This document shows positions 8,774 to 17,681 of a DNA stretch of 64,000 nucleotides, piece by piece. Position 1 is the stretch's first letter, and each line of letters begins with the position of its first letter. The notes below the pieces were generated by a model. The model saw only the letters and a program-made list of their open reading frames with translations, was not told the DNA's origin and did not search any database. The position numbers were made by a program, and so were the translations under genes. Source of the stretch: Candidatus Gastranaerophilales bacterium (GTDB lineage: Bacteria; Cyanobacteriota; Vampirovibrionia; Gastranaerophilales; Gastranaerophilaceae); contig CALVBW010000017.1 in the NCBI GenBank assembly GCA_944325945.1, forward strand, positions 56,345 to 120,344. The letters run 5' to 3'.

Positions 8774-9012
8774 AATTTTATATTAACGATAAATTAAAAT
8801 TTTTCAAGGGGAAGATTATGACTTTCCCCCAACCCTTTCCACTCAAGACAAATGTAGGTCGGATTATCCGACAGTAAATTTTTCTGTCTGCATAGTTCTG
8901 GATGACAAACAATCTCACTCCTATCACTTTACTCACTCCACTCACTTCACTCACTCTGAAAACTTCTTAGTGCCTTAGTATCTTAGTATCTAAGTAACCA
9001 TATTCTAACGTC
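8774..9012. repeat. Intergenic repeats, no gene seen
   Basis: The gap between the dnaJ-like and purD-like genes holds TCACT-rich short tandem repeats at about 8926-8955 and a copy of the CTTAGTGCCTTAGTATCTTAG element at 8965-8998. It also has a GTAGGTCGGATTATCCGAC palindromic piece near 8850. Related pieces occur at 4611-5150. No coding frame is convincing. Confidence 0.6.
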
Positions 9013-10230
9013 TTAACGGCTTTCCGCAATGTCTTTGCGGTATTTCATCCCGTCAAATCTAACAAGAGCAAGATCATCCGCAAGAATTTTTTTTGCTCTG
9101 GAAAAAGTCTTTGCGCAGGACGTCAGAACAAAATTATTGCCTTTTGCGGAAATATATTCAAAATACTTATTTTTAGATGCATCCTGAAAACTCACTTCTG
9201 AATCCGTGATGTCCAAATTCGGAATAACCTGCCCTCCGGTACGCGATTTTACAACGCATGAAACAGAGCAGCCGTCATTTGTTAAAATATCTTCGTATTC
9301 ATCTGCAAATGATCCGTTAGCACATGCTTCAAAAAGCTCTATCAAATTTTCGTCCACGGAATTCAAAACCGCCTGTGCGTCAAAATCCTGCAAAAACGGC
9401 TTAAATTCAAGACATGTATATGAATTTTCATCCGTCATAACCGCATCAATTCCCAAAATACCCGTATAAGGCATGCCGCGTTTTTCAAGGGATTTGAGCG
9501 CATTCACAACAACATTTTTGAACAATTTTTCAACAATTTCTTCGGGAACCTTATAATCAGGCACGTAAGCCCCCACGCCGGAGGTTAAAAGTCCGCCGTC
9601 TCCGCTTTCGGTAAATTTAAAATTATGCACAACCGCAAGCGGAAGCGCATGATAACCGTCTGTCACAGCATAGAGCGTAAATTCATGCCCTGCGGCATAT
9701 TCTTCAACAACAACTTTTTCCTCCCCGCGGAAAAACAATTCTTCCGTAAAAGTTTTTGCCGTTTCAAAATTCAAACAGCAAAGTCTGTCACAGGCGGCAT
9801 TATTATTGTCACACCTGACCACAAGCGGATAATTTGCATCTTTTAAATAATCCAGCGCAAGCTGCTGCTTTTCAAAAATACCAAATTTCGGCGTAGGAGC
9901 ATGTAATTTATATAAAAATCTCTTTCCCTGCGATTTGCTCACCGCAAAATCAGCACTTTTCGCAGCCGGTGCGAATATTAACTTTTCATTTGCCTGAAAA
10001 ACAGATGCAATGTCACTTTTAATCGCATTTTCCGATACTGCAACGGCCAAATCTATTTCGTTTTCTACCGCAAATTTTAAAAGCCCTGACGCGTCATCAT
10101 CCCTTAAATCAACACAATGCGCAAAATCCTCCATCATAGGACTACCGGGTGCAACGTAAACCTCCGTTCCGTATGAGGCAAGCTTTTCCGCCAGCGCATA
10201 TGAATTTCCCGCTAAAAGTATCTTCTTCAT
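9013..10230 (-). CDS. PurD-like ATP-grasp protein with eroded motifs
   Basis: Overall order and length (405 residues) match phosphoribosylamine-glycine ligase: an N-terminal Rossmann segment with VYVAPGSP, a central ATP-grasp domain with VVVEEYAAGHEFTLY and GMPYTGILGIDAVM, and a C-terminal domain. Key motifs are altered. The GSGGREHAL loop reads AGNSYALAEKL. The K-DGLAAGKGV lid is absent (RCDNNNAACD). The GPNTGGMGAY motif reads GGLLTSGVGAY. The metal-ligand EFN motif reads EFKPFLQD. It may be a working but fast-evolving PurD, or a paralog with another amine or carboxylate substrate. It stands alone between repeats. Confidence 0.75.
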   Translation of the reverse strand: MKKILLAGNSYALAEKLASYGTEVYVAPGSPMMEDFAHCVDLRDDDASGLLKFAVENEIDLAVAVSENAIKSDIASVFQANEKLIFAPAAKSADFAVSKSQGKRFLYKLHAPTPKFGIFEKQQLALDYLKDANYPLVVRCDNNNAACDRLCCLNFETAKTFTEELFFRGEEKVVVEEYAAGHEFTLYAVTDGYHALPLAVVHNFKFTESGDGGLLTSGVGAYVPDYKVPEEIVEKLFKNVVVNALKSLEKRGMPYTGILGIDAVMTDENSYTCLEFKPFLQDFDAQAVLNSVDENLIELFEACANGSFADEYEDILTNDGCSVSCVVKSRTGGQVIPNLDITDSEVSFQDASKNKYFEYISAKGNNFVLTSCAKTFSRAKKILADDLALVRFDGMKYRKDIAESR

Positions 10231-10296
10231 AATTCAAATTATACTACATAAAAAAGAGGATTTTGTTAAGATATTTTAAGATTTTTCGCAAAATTA

Positions 10297-10305
10297 TGTT
10301 ATAAT
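10297..10305 (+). promoter_or_regulatory. Extended -10 promoter for the small gene at 10352
   Basis: TGTTATAAT gives a TG-n-TATAAT extended -10. No good -35 is visible at 16-18 bases. The distance to the ATG leaves about 40 bases of leader containing GAGAGGG as ribosome binding site. Confidence 0.55.
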
Positions 10306-10351
10306 AATGACAGACGGACAGATATCATTAATAACCTATTGAGAGGGTTTT

Positions 10352-10579
10352 ATGGCAGGTATAGTAAATTTATTAACACAGGTATTATCAGGACAAAACA
10401 TTACATCACCGGCAGCAGTGAAAAGTACATCAGCATCACTTGCCGGAAGAAATCCGTTTGTTAATTATAATAATGCTAATTCTTACGCAAAAAATACACC
10501 GGTCAGAGGCGGTTATTTTGCAGGCTACTACAACGGTAAACAAAATATTGTCGGTCAAAGACTTTTTATAGAAGTTTAA
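10352..10579 (+). CDS. Small protein of unknown function, 75 aa
   Basis: I do not recognise this protein. It is preceded by GAGAGGG and an extended -10 promoter, so it looks expressed. It begins MAGIVNLLTQVLSGQN, is rich in Ser, Ala and Asn in the middle, and has an aromatic Gly/Tyr-rich part (GGYFAGYYNGK) near the end. There is no signal peptide, membrane helix or cysteine. It stands alone between the purD-like gene (divergent) and the 585-residue gene downstream, which has its own promoter. A short lineage-specific protein is the best description. Confidence 0.6.
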   Translation: MAGIVNLLTQVLSGQNITSPAAVKSTSASLAGRNPFVNYNNANSYAKNTPVRGGYFAGYYNGKQNIVGQRLFIEV

Positions 10580-10594
10580 ATTTTACCCTTTTTA

Positions 10595-10603
10595 TGTTAT
10601 AGT
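10595..10603 (+). promoter_or_regulatory. Extended -10 promoter for the gene at 10619
   Basis: TGTTATAGT (TG-n-TATAGT) lies 15 bases before the ATG, with AGAGGGG between as ribosome binding site. The leader would therefore be only about 8-9 bases long. The arrangement closely resembles the promoter at 10297. Confidence 0.5.
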
Positions 10604-10618
10604 TTATAAGAGGGGTAT

Positions 10619-12376
10619 ATGAAAAAGACAATTTTATTATGTATACTGGCAATTTTATTAATATATCTGGTTTTTGACAGATTTGCACTCCAGATTGTAT
10701 GGGTAAATCCGAATGTAAATACAAAAGTTTACCCGTATATTTCCAAATCACTGAAAGAAATTGACAAAGCCCTTAATCATACAGTGCTTGCCATGAAATC
10801 AAGCCAGCTGGATGTAAAACTTTTATACAAAAATGCATACGGTTCAGGCTTTTTAAAACACAATCCCATACCTAATGATCTTGACTATTCTATTGGAGTA
10901 TACCTCGGGGAATATGATTTTGACGGAAAAAACAGCGGCGAAATCGCCAAAAAAATTGACGAAAAAATGACAATTTTTCAGACTGAATTTTACAGCTACA
11001 TTAATACAATTGCACCCGGCAAATTATATTCAGACTATGATGTTCTGACATCGCTTACCAAGCTGTTTAATAAACGTGACGCAAATATAGCTTCAATCAG
11101 TTCCTCAATACCTAAACTTTTTGATCATAAAAATTATATTGTATACACGGACAAAATTCTGCTGGATGAGAATGACAAAGAATTCATCATGACATTTCCT
11201 TTCATACTAAAGGAAAACGAAGTTTTGATAGAAGATTATAACCCGATAACACTTTTTACGGATCTTGTAAAATATGACAAAAACACACGCGATATGATGC
11301 GCGAAATCACAATCGTAACGGATTTTTACGTTGACATAAAAAAAGGTGACGACGTTGTTCACGCGGAAATTGTCGCCGAATCCTTTACAGGACAAAGACT
11401 TCAATTAACAAGAAGATTTTTTGTGCCGGTAATTTTTACGGGCAACTCTTCCGCTAAATACCTGAAACACCTCCATCTTTTAACAAATGATGACGATTAC
11501 ATTGAATACAGACTCTTTAATTTCAAAAGACACCTGCAGGAATTTTCAAACCTCAAAGAACTGCAGGAACGTCCCGTAAAATTATTCAAACGTGTTCTCC
11601 AATGCGAAGACTTAATTCTTCCCGTGCTGGATCCCAAAACGGTTGAAGATATTGATGCAACAATAGAAGCCAACTTAAATAATCCGAAAATCCAGTATAT
11701 CAATGACTGGCAGACAGCTTTCGGCAATCTTATACAGATTTCCGCAATGCCTAATCTGTACCTCAAAGCGCAATATAACAATAAAATTACTGTTCATTTA
11801 AATACAATGAAACAAATTACACAGGATATGAAAGCTTCCGGACTTTATAAAGAAGAAGACATAACACTGATAGAAAATTACACAAATGATCTTGCTGATA
11901 AATTGAAATTGATAAATTCCGAATTCAAGCTGAAAGATTACTACAAATATATAATGAAAACCGCAAATCCTGTCGCTGACAGACTGGAACAGATAATTAT
12001 CGAATCAACAAAAGATTTGCCAAAAATTACCGGCTACATTTCAACCTTTAATAAAATTCTGGAGATGGCAGGATTTCACAGGGTGGAAATCTGCTGGCTT
12101 GATAAAAATCTTATGGGCGTAGTAAAGGACGAATTCACCTCTCAAATTCCGGAAAAAGACTTAAAGCTTATGGCAAAAGCAAACGATCTGGCTGATGTTG
12201 AATACAAATTTATTTCCAAATCCGAACTTTCCGGTCCAAAAGTCCGCTATGCAGTCTGGGTTCGCTATAATTCAACCGATAAAGAAAATCAAACCTGGGA
12301 AAAAATGAAATCTCAATTGCTTGATGATAAGAAAAATTTCAGGTTAAAAAGACGTTTTGTAATTTTATCTAAATAG
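10619..12376 (+). CDS. Membrane-anchored protein of unknown function, 585 aa
   Basis: An N-terminal hydrophobic segment at about residues 3-22 (TILLCILAILLIYLVF) looks like a signal anchor, placing the remaining 560 residues outside the cytoplasmic membrane, probably in the periplasm. The rest is a soluble alpha/beta protein rich in Lys, Asp and aromatic residues, without cysteine clusters or a motif I recognise. AGAGGGG before the ATG supports the start. The 3' end overlaps the convergent flippase gene by 12 bases. Possible envelope role from location only; function unknown. Confidence 0.85.
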   Translation: MKKTILLCILAILLIYLVFDRFALQIVWVNPNVNTKVYPYISKSLKEIDKALNHTVLAMKSSQLDVKLLYKNAYGSGFLKHNPIPNDLDYSIGVYLGEYDFDGKNSGEIAKKIDEKMTIFQTEFYSYINTIAPGKLYSDYDVLTSLTKLFNKRDANIASISSSIPKLFDHKNYIVYTDKILLDENDKEFIMTFPFILKENEVLIEDYNPITLFTDLVKYDKNTRDMMREITIVTDFYVDIKKGDDVVHAEIVAESFTGQRLQLTRRFFVPVIFTGNSSAKYLKHLHLLTNDDDYIEYRLFNFKRHLQEFSNLKELQERPVKLFKRVLQCEDLILPVLDPKTVEDIDATIEANLNNPKIQYINDWQTAFGNLIQISAMPNLYLKAQYNNKITVHLNTMKQITQDMKASGLYKEEDITLIENYTNDLADKLKLINSEFKLKDYYKYIMKTANPVADRLEQIIIESTKDLPKITGYISTFNKILEMAGFHRVEICWLDKNLMGVVKDEFTSQIPEKDLKLMAKANDLADVEYKFISKSELSGPKVRYAVWVRYNSTDKENQTWEKMKSQLLDDKKNFRLKRRFVILSK

Positions 12377-13804
12377 CTTCTGTGCACCGGTAAGACTTAA
12401 CGAATAACAAATAAAGATATACAAAAGCAGTTTTATTATGTTTGCGTAAACAAAATTCAACGGTAAAAATAAAAGCTCAACAAACAAATATGAAATGCCG
12501 CATATTACAGCCGAAAAAATAACAGTTTTTAGAATAGCCTTATAATTCGCATATTCCAAATTCTTAAACTGAATTATAAAATTAAGGGTAAACAATAATA
12601 CTATAGAAAGCAGCATTGCAATACCTGCCCCGATAATGTGAAATTTGCCGATAAGAAAGAAATTCAGGTTCAATGCAAGTAATCCGGCAAAAAATGTTAT
12701 CGCCATTTCAATATAAGTTTTGTTTTGAAGATGATATTTTATGTTAAAAAGCTTCATCAATTCATGCATAAATAAACTTATTGCGAAAAAAGGAATAACC
12801 AGCGAGGTTTGCGGATATTTGTCTCCGAACGCAAGATTGGCAACATTTTGCGAATAAAAACAGAACAATAAAATAATCGGTATAAAAATTCCGCAATACA
12901 ACTGTATAGCGCTTGTAACATATGGCTTAATACGACTTTTGGACTCGTATTTTTTTATAATAAACGGGAAAATAGCAAACGAAAATGTTGACAGAATCGG
13001 GGTCAAAATACTTGTAATAAAATAAAAAGATACACCTACGGTAGCAGTCTCCGTAAAATATTGATTATATTGAAACACATATTTATTGATATTCAGAATA
13101 GCCCAAATACTTGAATTTGTAATAATTTGCGGCAGAGCATACTTCAAACTTTCAAAAAGCATTTCACAATTGACATTTGCCAGAAGCTTTATTTTCAGCC
13201 CGACCTGCTGCAGAATAAAAATATCAATAACGAACATGGCTGCGGCCATTCCAAAAAGCACAGCATGAACATTCGGCAAAAATCCCGTAAACAGCAAAAA
13301 TAAAGCCAAAAAAGACATCTGATAAATTATTATGCTGAATGAATACAAAAACGGTTTGTTCAAAATTCTCAGCATCTGATACAAAAACTGTCTTATACCG
13401 CACGGGATAACGACAAACAGAGTCAACAAAAGAACTGTTTTTGGTATAAAAAACTTTTCAACAGCAAAATCCGCAAATAAGAAAAATCCCAATATTATAA
13501 CAGCATACACAGCAAGCGCAAGCCAGATAATATTGGAAAAGAATTCATCCAGCCTGTCCGAATACCTGTATTTTTCATAAAAACGCAGAGCAGACTTGGA
13601 GATCCAATCGGAAGAACATGTGCAGACGAGATTCAACACACCGATTGAGAGCTGGAAAATTCCCAGCTCTTTTGCGGACAGCATGTGAGCTAAAATCGGG
13701 ATTATAATAAGAGAGTTTAATACAACCAGCAATCTTGAAGGCAAATAACTCAAAAAAGTATTAAAGATTGTATTATAATTCTTACTCAATCCAAGGAAAT
13801 TCAT
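12365..13804 (-). CDS. Polysaccharide flippase-like membrane protein (MOP superfamily)
   Basis: The 479-residue protein is almost entirely hydrophobic with about 12-14 predicted membrane helices. Its N-terminal pattern (SRLLVVLNSLIIIPILAHML, then KELGIFQLSIGVLNL) is that of Wzx/RfbX type oligosaccharide flippases, which move lipid-linked sugars across the inner membrane. I chose the ATG at 13804 because it overlaps the upstream prepilin stop as TAATG, giving translational coupling. A TTG 18 bases earlier is possible. No glycosyltransferase genes are nearby, so the cargo is unknown. Confidence 0.85.
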   Translation of the reverse strand: MNFLGLSKNYNTIFNTFLSYLPSRLLVVLNSLIIIPILAHMLSAKELGIFQLSIGVLNLVCTCSSDWISKSALRFYEKYRYSDRLDEFFSNIIWLALAVYAVIILGFFLFADFAVEKFFIPKTVLLLTLFVVIPCGIRQFLYQMLRILNKPFLYSFSIIIYQMSFLALFLLFTGFLPNVHAVLFGMAAAMFVIDIFILQQVGLKIKLLANVNCEMLFESLKYALPQIITNSSIWAILNINKYVFQYNQYFTETATVGVSFYFITSILTPILSTFSFAIFPFIIKKYESKSRIKPYVTSAIQLYCGIFIPIILLFCFYSQNVANLAFGDKYPQTSLVIPFFAISLFMHELMKLFNIKYHLQNKTYIEMAITFFAGLLALNLNFFLIGKFHIIGAGIAMLLSIVLLFTLNFIIQFKNLEYANYKAILKTVIFSAVICGISYLFVELLFLPLNFVYANIIKLLLYIFICYSLSLTGAQKLFR

Positions 13805-14442
13805 TAATAGTCCATTGTCCAATCTGCATTAATAATTCTGTTAAAACAACCGGAGCCGTAAACATTTGCCCTGCAGACTTCCACAGAATCCACAGAAGAA
13901 ACCCTGTCGCCGATAAACCCGTCAAGATAAATATAAAACAGGAACAAATCTCTGCCTGCTATATTGGGTTTTGCCGGCCCGTTGACATCTACAAGGACTT
14001 CACCTGAATCACCGCTGTATCCCGGAGGCGTAATACAAATTGATGCACCTGTTGAAATTATTCCGCAATACGCATCGCCGTCACCCGGAAGATTAACGGC
14101 GTCACCGCTCAGGTTTTTATAAGACGCTGCAAAGCATTCACCGGTCTCAGTGCCGCAATCAGTATTGATTTTTAAATATTTTTTCATAAACGTGCCTGCT
14201 GAATTTACAACACTGCCGGTTTCCGAATCATAATACAATGAAGATTTAGAAATAGATTTGGCTTTTTCATCAATCATCATAAGTTTAACGGCGTTATTTA
14301 TTGCCATATAAGCTCTTTGCAATCCTGCAATCTGAGTTTTTTTACTAAAATGCGAAAACACTATCGGCACCGTAATAATCAAAATAATACCGATTATTGC
14401 AATTGCAATCAATAATTCATTTAATGTGAACGCTTTTTTCAT
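13804..14442 (-). CDS. Type IV prepilin-like protein
   Basis: MKKAFTLNELLIAIAIIGII is a short class III leader with the Phe and Glu at the usual positions relative to the cleavage site, then a hydrophobic helix. The globular part has cysteines in pairs (TDCGTETGECF, SICITPPG). It also has a DVNGPAKPNIAGRDLF segment shared with the two neighbouring prepilins, and it ends WTMDY. I chose the second ATG (14442): AAAGGAG is 8 bases before it but only 2 before the ATG at 14448. It is the last of three prepilins and is coupled to the flippase downstream. Confidence 0.9.
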   Translation of the reverse strand: MKKAFTLNELLIAIAIIGIILIITVPIVFSHFSKKTQIAGLQRAYMAINNAVKLMMIDEKAKSISKSSLYYDSETGSVVNSAGTFMKKYLKINTDCGTETGECFAASYKNLSGDAVNLPGDGDAYCGIISTGASICITPPGYSGDSGEVLVDVNGPAKPNIAGRDLFLFYIYLDGFIGDRVSSVDSVEVCRANVYGSGCFNRIINADWTMDY

Positions 14443-14456
14443 ATACATAACTCCTT

Positions 14457-15101
14457 TTAATAATCCATCTTCCAGTTATTTTGCATCAAATAGTCAACAC
14501 AGGTTACCCAGTAACCGCTGAAAGTCTTGCAATCCTCCGAAAGTGATGTTATCTCATCACCATTTTCCAAAACATCGTCCGATGAAGCCGTCAATTCACC
14601 TTTATCCGTGATATAGGCAACAAATAAATCTCTGCCGAGAATATTCGGAGGCTCAATATTATTTACATCAATGAAAAAATAACCTCTTATATTAGATTCC
14701 AACCCGACTGCCGCACCGTTGGCAAGGATAAAAAATGTATCTGCACTGCTTGCGAAGTTTTCTCTGGAAGTTGCATTAATGTCTTTATAAATATCCGCGA
14801 AACAACCGGTCTGGGTACTCCCGCAATCTTTTGTGACATCAAAATATTTTTTCATAAAAGCATGAGCCTGAGTTTCAGTATCAGATACAAGCGGCAAATC
14901 CATATCTTCAAGCGAACGAATTCTCATCTCAAGCATAGCCGCAGGAATAGTATCCGCAAACTGAGAATAAGTCTGCTGTAATACCGCAATATTCGCTTTC
15001 GTGAATGTATTTTTCATAACATGCGGCACCGTAAGCACCGCCACAACACCGACAACTGTCAGCGCAATCAATAATTCAGCTAAAGTAAATGCCTTTTTCA
15101 T
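14457..15101 (-). CDS. Type IV prepilin-like protein
   Basis: The leader MKKAFTLAELLIALTVVGVV fits prepilin peptidase cleavage and N-methylation, and AGGAG precedes the ATG. The 214-residue protein has the same layout as its neighbours: a KDCGSTQTGCF cysteine pair, DVNNIEPPNILGRDLF and an NNWKMDY end. The shared ends and DVNxxxxPNxxGRDxF box show that the three genes are paralogs produced by local duplication. They probably encode minor pilins or pseudopilins assembled by a type IV pilus system with PilT. Confidence 0.92.
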   Translation of the reverse strand: MKKAFTLAELLIALTVVGVVAVLTVPHVMKNTFTKANIAVLQQTYSQFADTIPAAMLEMRIRSLEDMDLPLVSDTETQAHAFMKKYFDVTKDCGSTQTGCFADIYKDINATSRENFASSADTFFILANGAAVGLESNIRGYFFIDVNNIEPPNILGRDLFVAYITDKGELTASSDDVLENGDEITSLSEDCKTFSGYWVTCVDYLMQNNWKMDY

Positions 15102-15113
15102 CGCCGCTTTCTC

Positions 15114-15761
15114 CTAATAATCCATTACCCAGCCGTCCTGCTCAAGAATATACAGGCAATTAGCTCCGTAATTTAATGAACTATGACATGAAGCAACCAG
15201 ATCACCACGATCTTCAGGTACCGTTGGATCGCTTAACATGAAACCGTACGATGAGGCTAACGTACCGTCATCATTCAGCAAAACAGTAAAAAAGTCTCTT
15301 CCAAAAACATTCGGAGGTTCAGGTCCGTTCACATCAATAAAAAATGCAGGCCAGCTGGGTCTGTATTGAACTGCAGCACCGCTTGGCAGTAAAGCATCAT
15401 CCCCCTCAAAAGTTACGCTTAAAGGCTCATAGTCTGAACCATTAATAGTTTTATACTCAGTGGCAAAACACTCGTAAATGTCATTATCACACACTTTAGT
15501 TGCTTTTAAATATTTGGTAAATAATACTTCGGGGTCGCCTGTTTGATAAGCTAACGATGAATCCTCAATGCTTGTAGCTCTTTCGTCAATCATGAGCTTA
15601 TTTACGGCATCGTTTAAAGTTTTGATTGTAGCTTCCAGTTTAACAATATTTGATTTTTGAAAAACATTTTTTGTAACTGCCGGCACTGTCAAAACAGCTA
15701 CCACGCCGACAATTGTGAGTGCTATTAACAATTCTGCGAGAGTGAATGCAAATCTTTTCAT
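15114..15761 (-). CDS. Type IV prepilin-like protein
   Basis: First gene of the three-prepilin cluster. I chose the ATG at 15761 (MKRFAFTLAELLIALTIVGV) because GGGGA lies just upstream and the longer frame adds 20 residues before the leader. The globular domain has KVCDNDIYECF, DVNGPEPPNVFGRDFF and ends DGWVMDY, like its neighbours. A consensus -35 is found 55 bases upstream. The protein has 215 residues and is predicted to reach the periplasm or cell surface via the pilus machinery. Confidence 0.92.
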   Translation of the reverse strand: MKRFAFTLAELLIALTIVGVVAVLTVPAVTKNVFQKSNIVKLEATIKTLNDAVNKLMIDERATSIEDSSLAYQTGDPEVLFTKYLKATKVCDNDIYECFATEYKTINGSDYEPLSVTFEGDDALLPSGAAVQYRPSWPAFFIDVNGPEPPNVFGRDFFTVLLNDDGTLASSYGFMLSDPTVPEDRGDLVASCHSSLNYGANCLYILEQDGWVMDY

Positions 15762-15792
15762 AAAAAATCCCCGTATAATATAACCTATTCCC

Positions 15793-15821
15793 AATTTATC
15801 ACGTTTTTGGGCAGGTGTCAA
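15793..15821 (-). promoter_or_regulatory. Promoter of the three-prepilin cluster
   Basis: On the minus strand, TTGACA (15821-15816), a 17-base spacer and TAAATT (15798-15793) form a sigma-70 type promoter with a perfect -35. It faces away from the divergent tolC-like promoter about 85 bases away. Confidence 0.55.
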
Positions 15822-15904
15822 TAAATAACGTTACTTTACTTAAATATTAAATGAGCCTTTTTAAAATTTTTAGCGGAATTTGCCAGATAACTCCCCCAAT
15901 TTCA

Positions 15905-15913
15905 TGCTATAAT
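15905..15913 (+). promoter_or_regulatory. Extended -10 promoter close to the tolC-like start
   Basis: TGCTATAAT ends 9 bases before the ATG at 15923, so the predicted mRNA leader is only about 2-3 bases. There is no Shine-Dalgarno sequence in the interval, consistent with near-leaderless translation. Confidence 0.5.
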
Positions 15914-15922
15914 TTTTTTAGT

Positions 15923-17233
15923 ATGAAAAAGATTTTAGCTATCATATTATTAATTTTCACATTTCCGGTAATCACGCCGGGCATTGAAGACGTGAAAAAA
16001 GTCAAAAAAGTTTACCTCAATGAAGCAGTGGAAGCCGCCGTCGCGAATAATATAGATTTACAGGCTGCAAAACTGGAAGTCGAGATAGCAAAAAATAATA
16101 TAAAAACCGCTAACCGGCTGCAAAACCCGTCAGTTGACGCATTTTATTTTTTAGGTGCAGCAGGCAGATCCGAACCGCGGCAGGTAGGGATTAGCGAAAC
16201 TGTCGAAATTTTAAAACGCAGCGCCAGAAAAAACCTTGCAGTATCAAACCTTTCACTGGTTGAAAAAAACGTAGGCTATACAAAATTTGACCTAAAAATG
16301 GATGTCAGAGAGGCTTACATAAACCTTGTCGCGCAAAAATCAATTCTTGATACACTTGAACAGCAAAAAGAATTGCAGGAAGAACTTCTTGACATAGCGC
16401 AGCACAGGGCAAAATCAAATGAAGTACCGGAAATTGACGTTTTACAGGCTGAAATTGCGCTTAATCAATTAATTACACAGGTCAACACGGCCAGAGTGAA
16501 CGTCAATACAGCGCTTGCATCATTCAATAAAATCATAAACGACCCGAATAAGGTAATCTATGACAGTAAAGACAAATTATTTTCGGAAGAAAATAACTTT
16601 GCGGAAATGCTGACCCCGCCTCCGACATACAAGTTTCCCGATTTTGATATAATCGTGGAAAAAGCGCTGGAAAACAGATACGACATAAAAATTGCAAAAC
16701 AGGAAATAGATATAGCCGAAAAAAACATGACGGTAATCGCCCGCCAGAGAATCCCCGACATATCACTTTCGGGCGGATATGCTTACAAACCCGGTGCATA
16801 TTCAGATACAGGCAACTTTAATAACGGAGCATACGCCGGCGCAAGCCTTGTAAACATTCCGCTGTTTTATAACTACTCACCGGAAATACAAAACGCAGCT
16901 TTAAAAGTTCAACAGGCGGAACTAAAATACAATTCAGTACAAAATAAAGCCGTAAAAGATGTGAGCGCAGCTTACGAAAGATTTTTGACGGCAGGGGAAA
17001 ACCTTAATTACTATGAAGAAAAAATTCTGAAAAGTTCCGAAAAAATGATAGATATGTCAATGGACAGCTACGAACACGGCAAATCCGATATTACGGCTCT
17101 GATTGTAATGAAGCAGGCTTATAAATCAATAATTGTCGGCTACACATATGCGTTGAGCGAATATTACAACAGCTGGACAAATTTTTTACGCGAAACCAAC
17201 GACGAAGATTTTGAATTCCCTGAGAATATATAA
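15923..17233 (+). CDS. TolC-family outer membrane efflux protein
   Basis: The 436-residue protein starts with a signal peptide (MKKILAIILLIFTFPVITPG). It shows the OEP repeat pattern: two halves of long amphipathic helices (VYLNEAVEAAVANNIDLQAA and the second half from IVEKALENRYDIKIAKQEID) with strands at about residues 60 and 300. Such proteins form trimeric channels through the outer membrane for export pumps. I chose the ATG at 15923 since upstream residues are not part of a signal peptide. No pump or adaptor adjoins it, unlike the second TolC-like gene at 51506. Confidence 0.88.
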   Translation: MKKILAIILLIFTFPVITPGIEDVKKVKKVYLNEAVEAAVANNIDLQAAKLEVEIAKNNIKTANRLQNPSVDAFYFLGAAGRSEPRQVGISETVEILKRSARKNLAVSNLSLVEKNVGYTKFDLKMDVREAYINLVAQKSILDTLEQQKELQEELLDIAQHRAKSNEVPEIDVLQAEIALNQLITQVNTARVNVNTALASFNKIINDPNKVIYDSKDKLFSEENNFAEMLTPPPTYKFPDFDIIVEKALENRYDIKIAKQEIDIAEKNMTVIARQRIPDISLSGGYAYKPGAYSDTGNFNNGAYAGASLVNIPLFYNYSPEIQNAALKVQQAELKYNSVQNKAVKDVSAAYERFLTAGENLNYYEEKILKSSEKMIDMSMDSYEHGKSDITALIVMKQAYKSIIVGYTYALSEYYNSWTNFLRETNDEDFEFPENI

Positions 17234-17310
17234 ATCAGTTGAAATGTTAAGGCTCATTTTTTTTTTGCGCAACGATTGAACATTTAATACAATTGCCGCC
17301 TTAAAAAAAA

Positions 17311-17504
17311 TGGTGCCGCAACTCACTCTGCCGAGCAAAACGATTTAGTATCGTTTTGCGAGAGGGAACCAAGGACTTCAAAATCCGCAAGGATTTTGAC
17401 AAAAAAATGGTGCCGCAACTTACTCTGCCGAGCAAAACGATTTAGTATCGTTTTGCGAGAGGGAACCAAGGACTTCAAAATCCGCAAGGATTTTGACAAA
17501 AAAA
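17311..17504 (-). repeat. Two 97-bp tandem units containing tRNA-Phe 3' end copies
   Basis: Units begin at 17311 and 17408 and the tRNA gene itself begins at 17505, an exact 97-base period. The two units differ at a single base near the tRNA-like end (C at 17324, T at 17421). Read on the tRNA strand, each holds a TCAAAATCC/GGATTTTGA hairpin with a 4-base loop. This is followed by AGTCCTTGGTTC from the tRNA T-arm, then a GCAAAACGAT/ATCGTTTTGC hairpin in place of the rest of the T-loop. The unit closes with GTTGCGGCACCA, the tRNA 3' end including CCA, and a T7 run. Confidence 0.85.
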
Positions 17505-17580
17505 TGGTGCCGCAACTCGGAATTGAACCAAGGACACAGGGATTTTCAGTCCCTTGCTCTACCAACTGAGCTATTGCGGC
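17505..17580 (-). tRNA. tRNA-Phe (GAA), CCA encoded
   Basis: The 76-base cloverleaf has acceptor GCCGCAA/TTGCGGC, D-arm GCTC-AGTTGGTA-GAGC, anticodon stem AGGGA/TCCCT around loop CTGAAAA (anticodon GAA), and T-arm CTTGG-TTCAATT-CCGAG. The 3' CCA is encoded. The two tRNAs elsewhere in the window do not encode CCA. It lies downstream of infC on the same strand. Confidence 0.95.
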
Positions 17581-17681
17581 ACGGAGTATATAATTTTCAA
17601 GAGAACCCGAAACGAGTTCGAGATGACCGATTACAGTCACATAATTAATTCTACCTGCTGAATTTAAAACGTCAAGGACTT

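Noticed and set aside
17323..17640. Minus-strand frame of about 105 codons across the tRNA-Phe region
   Set aside because: It is a translation of the two 97-bp repeat units and of the tRNA gene itself.
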